Position numbers and translations under genes: made by a program. Below the pieces are notes generated by a model. That model searched no databases and was not told the DNA's origin. It worked only from the letters and a program-made list of their open reading frames with translations. DNA of 64,000 nt, taken from Pollutimonas sp036675275 (GTDB taxonomy: Bacteria > Pseudomonadota > Gammaproteobacteria > Burkholderiales > Burkholderiaceae_B). Positions 60,360-64,000 of the stretch are shown here, one piece after another. The DNA is taken from the NCBI GenBank assembly GCA_036675275.1, contig JAKFFG010000032.1, positions 1 to 64,000 of the forward strand. Direction: 5' to 3'. The stretch's first letter is position 1. Each line of letters begins with the position of its first letter.

Positions 60360-61664
60360 TCAGGGCGCCTGGACCAAACCGGCTCCCGCATCGCGGGATG
60401 GCAGCGTCAAACGCCTTGCCGTCTGGATCAGGATATTGAACAAGGCACGGCCCTGCAAGGCGGGGTCGGCCTGTGCGTGCAGTGCTGCGATCCCAGCAAC
60501 GAAAGGGGTCGCCATGCTTGTGCCGCTTATGCTTTTGTGCAGTTGTGGCGCGGGCCAGGACGATAAAATGTCTACCCCAGGAGCGGCGATGTCGACCTGG
60601 CCTCCGTCGGGGACCAGCCCTCCGCATGAAAATGGCGCGATCTGCATCTGCTGGTCGATGGCGCCTACAGCGAAAATCGAAGGACAGTTCGCCGGATGAG
60701 ACACCGGAGCGATAATTTCGGGCCGACGGCTGTCGTTGCCGGCGGCCGCAATAATGACGGTACCCGCAGCCAGTGCGCGCCTAGCCACTTCCTCGAAGAT
60801 CCGGGAATAACTTTGATCGGGTTCAAGCGGACTGCCCAGCGACATGGAAATGATCTGGCAACCTTGCTCTATTGCCCAGTTGATTCCCTCGAGCACACCG
60901 CCGTCCGCGCCGCCGCCCTGATCGCCCAGCACCTTGCCGATATATAGCTCCGCGTCGCCGGCCACACCATAACGCGGCCCGGTGGCGGGTTGCGACGGTC
61001 CGCCTGCTATTCCGGCGCAATGGGTGCCATGCCCATTGCCGTCCTGAACCGGCTCGCCGTCGATAAAGGAACGCGACACAATCTGGCGCGCTGAAAAGTC
61101 GGGATGAGACAAATCCAGCCCGGTATCCAGGACAGCCAGCTTTACGCCTTTGCCGGTATAAGCCGAGGCGGCGGAACGCGTTGCGACTATACCCCAGGAA
61201 TATGATGTTTCATCCGGCGGCGCTGGCGGCGCACTGATGATCGCGGGCCCCCGCTGGGCCAGGGCGCGGTCCACGAGTTCATTGACCGCGTCGCGATATC
61301 CTTTCAGGTAGCTGGCCAAAGAGTCTGAGTCGCTTGGGGGTGGAGTTGGAATACCGACATCCTGCGGTTTTGCGATAGCCCAGACTTTTCTTTCGGGTTC
61401 TATCGCCAGGATAGCCGGGTTGCTTTCCTGCACCGCCATATTCAACAAGCGGCGCCCATCGGCCCCGCAACGGACCAGCGCCACTCCTATGCGATCGAAC
61501 ACAATGGAGCAATTATCCGGCAACAGGGTATGGGACGGCTCGCCATCGACTGCGGCGGCGCTTGCAACCTGGCCGCCCGTCAAGTCCTTGAGCGCATTGA
61601 CCGCGTCCTGCTGACGGTCCTGGCACAATAAGACCAAATAGCGGTCTGTCGTAATCGGGTCCAT
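60360..61664 (-). CDS. S8 family serine peptidase (subtilase)
   Basis: A 434-residue subtilisin-fold protease. The triad is Asp180 (LAVLDTGLDLSHPD), His212 (GNGHGTHCAGI) and Ser383 (SGTSMATPFVAG), with oxyanion Asn310 in AAAGN. The first 155 residues form an extra N-terminal region unlike a normal I9 propeptide and no signal peptide is seen, so the enzyme may act inside the cell. Strong AGGAG precedes the ATG. It is followed by a small I9-like gene and preceded by a 15-bp repeat array. Confidence 0.9.
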   Translation of the reverse strand: MDPITTDRYLVLLCQDRQQDAVNALKDLTGGQVASAAAVDGEPSHTLLPDNCSIVFDRIGVALVRCGADGRRLLNMAVQESNPAILAIEPERKVWAIAKPQDVGIPTPPPSDSDSLASYLKGYRDAVNELVDRALAQRGPAIISAPPAPPDETSYSWGIVATRSAASAYTGKGVKLAVLDTGLDLSHPDFSARQIVSRSFIDGEPVQDGNGHGTHCAGIAGGPSQPATGPRYGVAGDAELYIGKVLGDQGGGADGGVLEGINWAIEQGCQIISMSLGSPLEPDQSYSRIFEEVARRALAAGTVIIAAAGNDSRRPEIIAPVSHPANCPSIFAVGAIDQQMQIAPFSCGGLVPDGGQVDIAAPGVDILSSWPAPQLHKSISGTSMATPFVAGIAALHAQADPALQGRALFNILIQTARRLTLPSRDAGAGLVQAP

Positions 61665-61711
61665 ACTGACGCTCCTGTATTTCCGCAGGCGGCCCCTCTC
61701 GCATGATAGAT

Positions 61712-61765
61712 CGCCCCACGGAGGGCCGCCCCACGGAGGGCCGCCCCACGGAAGGCCGCCCCCAC
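61712..61765. repeat. Tandem repeat, 3.6 copies of a 15-bp GC-rich unit
   Basis: The unit cgccccacggagggc occurs twice perfectly, once with one change (ggaaggc) and once as a partial copy. It lies in the 172-bp space between pstB and the subtilase start, upstream of the latter. A minus-strand open frame reads it as GRPSV repeats, but there is no evidence that it is translated. Likely a length-variable spacer. Confidence 0.85.
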
Positions 61766-61836
61766 AGCATGCGATGCGTAGACCGACGCGTCAAGCCCGA
61801 ATTACTACATTGGGTGTCCTAGGAGCGTGGGCGCTC

Positions 61837-62616
61837 CTAGCCGAACCGGCCGGTAATGTAGTCTTCGGTTTCCTTGCGGCCAGGCTTGACGAAAATCTGG
61901 TCGGTCTCGCCGAATTCCATCAGCTCGCCCAGGTACATATAGGCGGTGTAATCTGAACAACGGGCGGCCTGTTGCATATTGTGGGTCACGATCACAACAG
62001 TGTAATCGGACTTCAACTCGGCAATGAGTTCCTCGATCTTCGCCGTGGAGATGGGATCCAGGGCCGAGCACGGCTCGTCCAGCAACAGGATTTCAGGCTT
62101 GATGGCCACGCCCCGGGCAATGCACAAGCGCTGCTGCTGTCCGCCCGACAAACTGTTGCCGCTTTGGTTGAGCTTATCTTTGACTTCCGTCCACAAGGCG
62201 GCCTTGGACAACGCCCATTCCACGCGCTCGTCCATTTCACCCTTGCTGAGCCGTTCGAACAGGCGCACGCCAAAGGCGATGTTGTCGTAGATGCTCATGG
62301 GAAAAGGCGTGGGCTTCTGAAACACCATGCCGATCTTTGCGCGCAGCAGGGAAATATCGGTCTTGGACGACAGCAGATTTTCACCGTCCAGATTGATTTC
62401 GCCTTCAGCACGCTGGCCCGGGTAGAGCTCGAACATGCGATTGAAGGTGCGCAGAAGCGTGGACTTGCCGCAGCCCGAAGGGCCAATGAATGCCGTGACC
62501 TTGTTTTCCTTGATCGACAGGTTCACGTCTTTGATCGCCTGGAACTTTCCATAATAAAAGTTCAGGTTCTTGACTTCCAGTTTCGTGCGTTCAGTGGTCT
62601 GTGTAGAGAGTGGCAT
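61837..62616 (-). CDS. pstB: Phosphate ABC transporter ATP-binding protein PstB
   Basis: A 259-residue ATPase of the high-affinity phosphate importer. Walker A GPSGCGKST (45-53), KIGMVFQKPTPFPMSIYDNI, signature LSGGQQQR and LLLDEPCSALDP are the PstB-specific strings. It is the last gene of the visible pstC-A-B run. phoU, which commonly follows pstB, is not found; the next minus-strand gene is a subtilase. Confidence 0.95.
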   Translation of the reverse strand: MPLSTQTTERTKLEVKNLNFYYGKFQAIKDVNLSIKENKVTAFIGPSGCGKSTLLRTFNRMFELYPGQRAEGEINLDGENLLSSKTDISLLRAKIGMVFQKPTPFPMSIYDNIAFGVRLFERLSKGEMDERVEWALSKAALWTEVKDKLNQSGNSLSGGQQQRLCIARGVAIKPEILLLDEPCSALDPISTAKIEELIAELKSDYTVVIVTHNMQQAARCSDYTAYMYLGELMEFGETDQIFVKPGRKETEDYITGRFG

Positions 62617-62655
62617 AAGGAATTCCCGGTGGAAGCGATGCTTCCAGCCATTTTG

Positions 62656-63516
62656 TCATTTACGGAAAAGGCTGCGCGCGGCAATATTGATGCCCAACAC
62701 CAGCAAAGTGATCAGGACAGCACCCGCCCACGCCAGGCGATTCCAGTCTTCGAACGGACTGGCGGCATACTGGAAGATGACGACTGGAAGATTGGCGATG
62801 GGCGCATTCATGTTCATGGACATGAACTGGTTGTTCAGTGCTGTAAACAGCAAGGGCGCGGTTTCGCCGGAGATACGGGCAATGGCCAGCAGGATACCGG
62901 TGATGATGCCCGAGCGCGCCGCCCGATAACAAATGTTCATTACTATGCGCCACTGCGGGCACCCCAGTGCCGCGGCGGCCTCGCGCAGGCTGTTGGGAAC
63001 CAGAAGCAACATATTGTCGGTGGCTCGTACGACTACCGGAATCACCAGTATGGATAGCGCCAGCGCACCCGCCCAACCTGAATAATGCCCTACCTGAGCC
63101 ACATAGGTGGCATAGATGAACAGGCCGATGACGATTGAAGGAGCCGACAGCAAGACATCGTTAAGGAAGCGGGTAGCCGGAGCCAACCAACCCCGTTGGC
63201 CATACTCGGCCAGGTAAGTTCCGGCCAGCACGCCGATGGGAGTGCCGATAAGCGTGCCTACCGCGGCCATCATGACACTGCCCAAAATCGCGTTGAGCAG
63301 GCCGCCATCGGCGCCGGGAGGCGGCGTGGCCTCGGTAAACAGCGTCAGCGACAAGGCCGAGCCGCCTTTGATGAACAAGGTGAGGATGATCCAGCAGAGC
63401 CAGAACAGGCCGAAGATGACTGTAGCGGAGGACAGCCCCAACATTATCCGGTTGAAACGCTGCCGCTTCTTGTAGACCGGATTGGACAGGTTGACGACAG
63501 AATCAGAATTGAACAT
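62656..63516 (-). CDS. pstA: Phosphate ABC transporter permease PstA
   Basis: A 286-residue permease with six predicted helices and PstA blocks GGLLNAILGSVMMAAVGTLI, PSIVIGLFIY and LREAAAALGCPQWRIVMNI. Forms the transmembrane channel with PstC. It lies 39 bp upstream of pstB and 14 bp downstream of pstC on the minus strand. Confidence 0.95.
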   Translation of the reverse strand: MFNSDSVVNLSNPVYKKRQRFNRIMLGLSSATVIFGLFWLCWIILTLFIKGGSALSLTLFTEATPPPGADGGLLNAILGSVMMAAVGTLIGTPIGVLAGTYLAEYGQRGWLAPATRFLNDVLLSAPSIVIGLFIYATYVAQVGHYSGWAGALALSILVIPVVVRATDNMLLLVPNSLREAAAALGCPQWRIVMNICYRAARSGIITGILLAIARISGETAPLLFTALNNQFMSMNMNAPIANLPVVIFQYAASPFEDWNRLAWAGAVLITLLVLGINIAARSLFRK

Positions 63517-63530
63517 GGCTTGCGTCTCGG

Positions 63531-64000
63531 TTAGTGCGAAGTCCCTTCGCCTTTGGACAAGCGAAGAAGCAGGAGTTTCGAGAAAGCCAGCACGACGGTG
63601 GTGATCAGGAAGAGAATCAGGCCGAGCTCCAGCAGCGCGGCCTTCTGCATGCCGCCCGCCTCGTTGAACTCATTGGCCAGCGCCGACGCTATGGAATTCG
63701 ATGGAGAGAATATGGATGACGGCAGGTTGAAAGCATTGCCGATCACAAACGTCACGGCCATGGTCTCGCCCAAAGCACGTCCCAGTCCGAGCATGATGCC
63801 GCCTATTACACCGCTTTTGGTATAGGGCAGGACGACTTTCCAGACCACTTCCCATGTCGTGCTGCCCAGGCCATATGCCGACTCTTTGAGCAGCGGTGGA
63901 ACAAGTTCGAACACGTCGCGCATGACCGCCGTAATGAACGGAATCACCATGATCGACAGGATGAGACCCGCCGTGAAAACGCCTATACCGAAGGGAGGCC
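63531..64000 (-). CDS. pstC: Phosphate ABC transporter permease PstC, C-terminal part
   Basis: About 155 codons of the C-terminal half are present and the 5' part lies beyond the right edge. Typical PstC strings are IPFITAVMRDVFELVPPLLK, ESAYGLGSTTWEVVWKVVLP and GLGRALGETMAVTFVIGNAF. It precedes pstA in the same transcript; pstS would be expected upstream outside the window. Confidence 0.93.
   Translation of the reverse strand, partial: PPFGIGVFTAGLILSIMVIPFITAVMRDVFELVPPLLKESAYGLGSTTWEVVWKVVLPYTKSGVIGGIMLGLGRALGETMAVTFVIGNAFNLPSSIFSPSNSIASALANEFNEAGGMQKAALLELGLILFLITTVVLAFSKLLLLRLSKGEGTSH

Noticed and set aside
61712..61765. Possible CRISPR array
   Set aside because: Units are directly adjacent without unique spacers and only 15 bp long, so this is a simple tandem repeat.
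61513..61794. Minus-strand frame encoding GRPSV repeats
   Set aside because: It is the translated tandem repeat plus an out-of-frame part of the subtilase gene; no independent support.

Overview
The window looks like a chromosomal segment of a GC-rich betaproteobacterium, most likely of the family Alcaligenaceae (Bordetella, Pusillimonas and relatives). The basis is the two Bug/TctC-type solute receptors, a fused 1189-residue indolepyruvate ferredoxin oxidoreductase, the dense population of LysR, GntR and IclR regulators beside small catabolic operons, and many four-base stop/start overlaps within operons. The genus is inference. No plasmid, phage or CRISPR signature was seen.

Left part (1-14849). 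A minus-strand operon encodes a NitT/TauT-type ABC importer followed by LeuC/LeuD-like hydro-lyase subunits, with a divergent GntR regulator. Then come a SixA phosphatase, an XRE regulator coupled to carboxynorspermidine decarboxylase and dehydrogenase (polyamine synthesis), a SYLF protein, YnfA, and a divergent arsenic-resistance locus: MFS transporter and arsH on the minus strand, arsR-arsC-arsB on the plus strand.

Accessory part (14900-30430). A GntR-controlled operon (dehydrogenase, Bug receptor, RraA-like aldolase) is followed by decayed DNA: an IS3-type transposase scrap and a dehydrogenase and an Lrp regulator that have both lost their 5' ends at one shared junction. Next are a periplasmic metallo-hydrolase, an Ohr/NmrA/LysR/AhpD-like cluster with a cupin remnant, and a LysR-controlled operon with a UGSC-family protein, its 370-residue partner, a class III CoA-transferase and a Bug receptor. 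It ends in fused relics of trxB and map beside tRNA-Arg(UCU).

Right part (30600-64000). This region looks like ordinary chromosome: an outer-membrane phospholipase A with an extra N-terminal domain; the giant indolepyruvate oxidoreductase with a LysR regulator; a branched-chain-type ABC importer with fused LivH-LivM; an LTA-synthase-like phosphotransferase; a TerC-CBS membrane protein; tRNA-Pro(UGG) with a perfect hairpin terminator; an acyl-CoA synthetase/GST/enoyl-CoA hydratase operon; CreA and an alpha/beta hydrolase; an IclR-controlled polar amino-acid importer ending in a cysteine desulfhydrase-like enzyme; a BCCT carrier; DoxX; a patatin-like protein; a subtilase with a small downstream I9-like protein; and pstB-pstA-pstC running off the right edge.

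Most operons pair an importer with one or two enzymes and a neighbouring regulator, suggesting an organism that scavenges organic acids and amino acids. All functions are read from sequence motifs and family knowledge; no database search was run.
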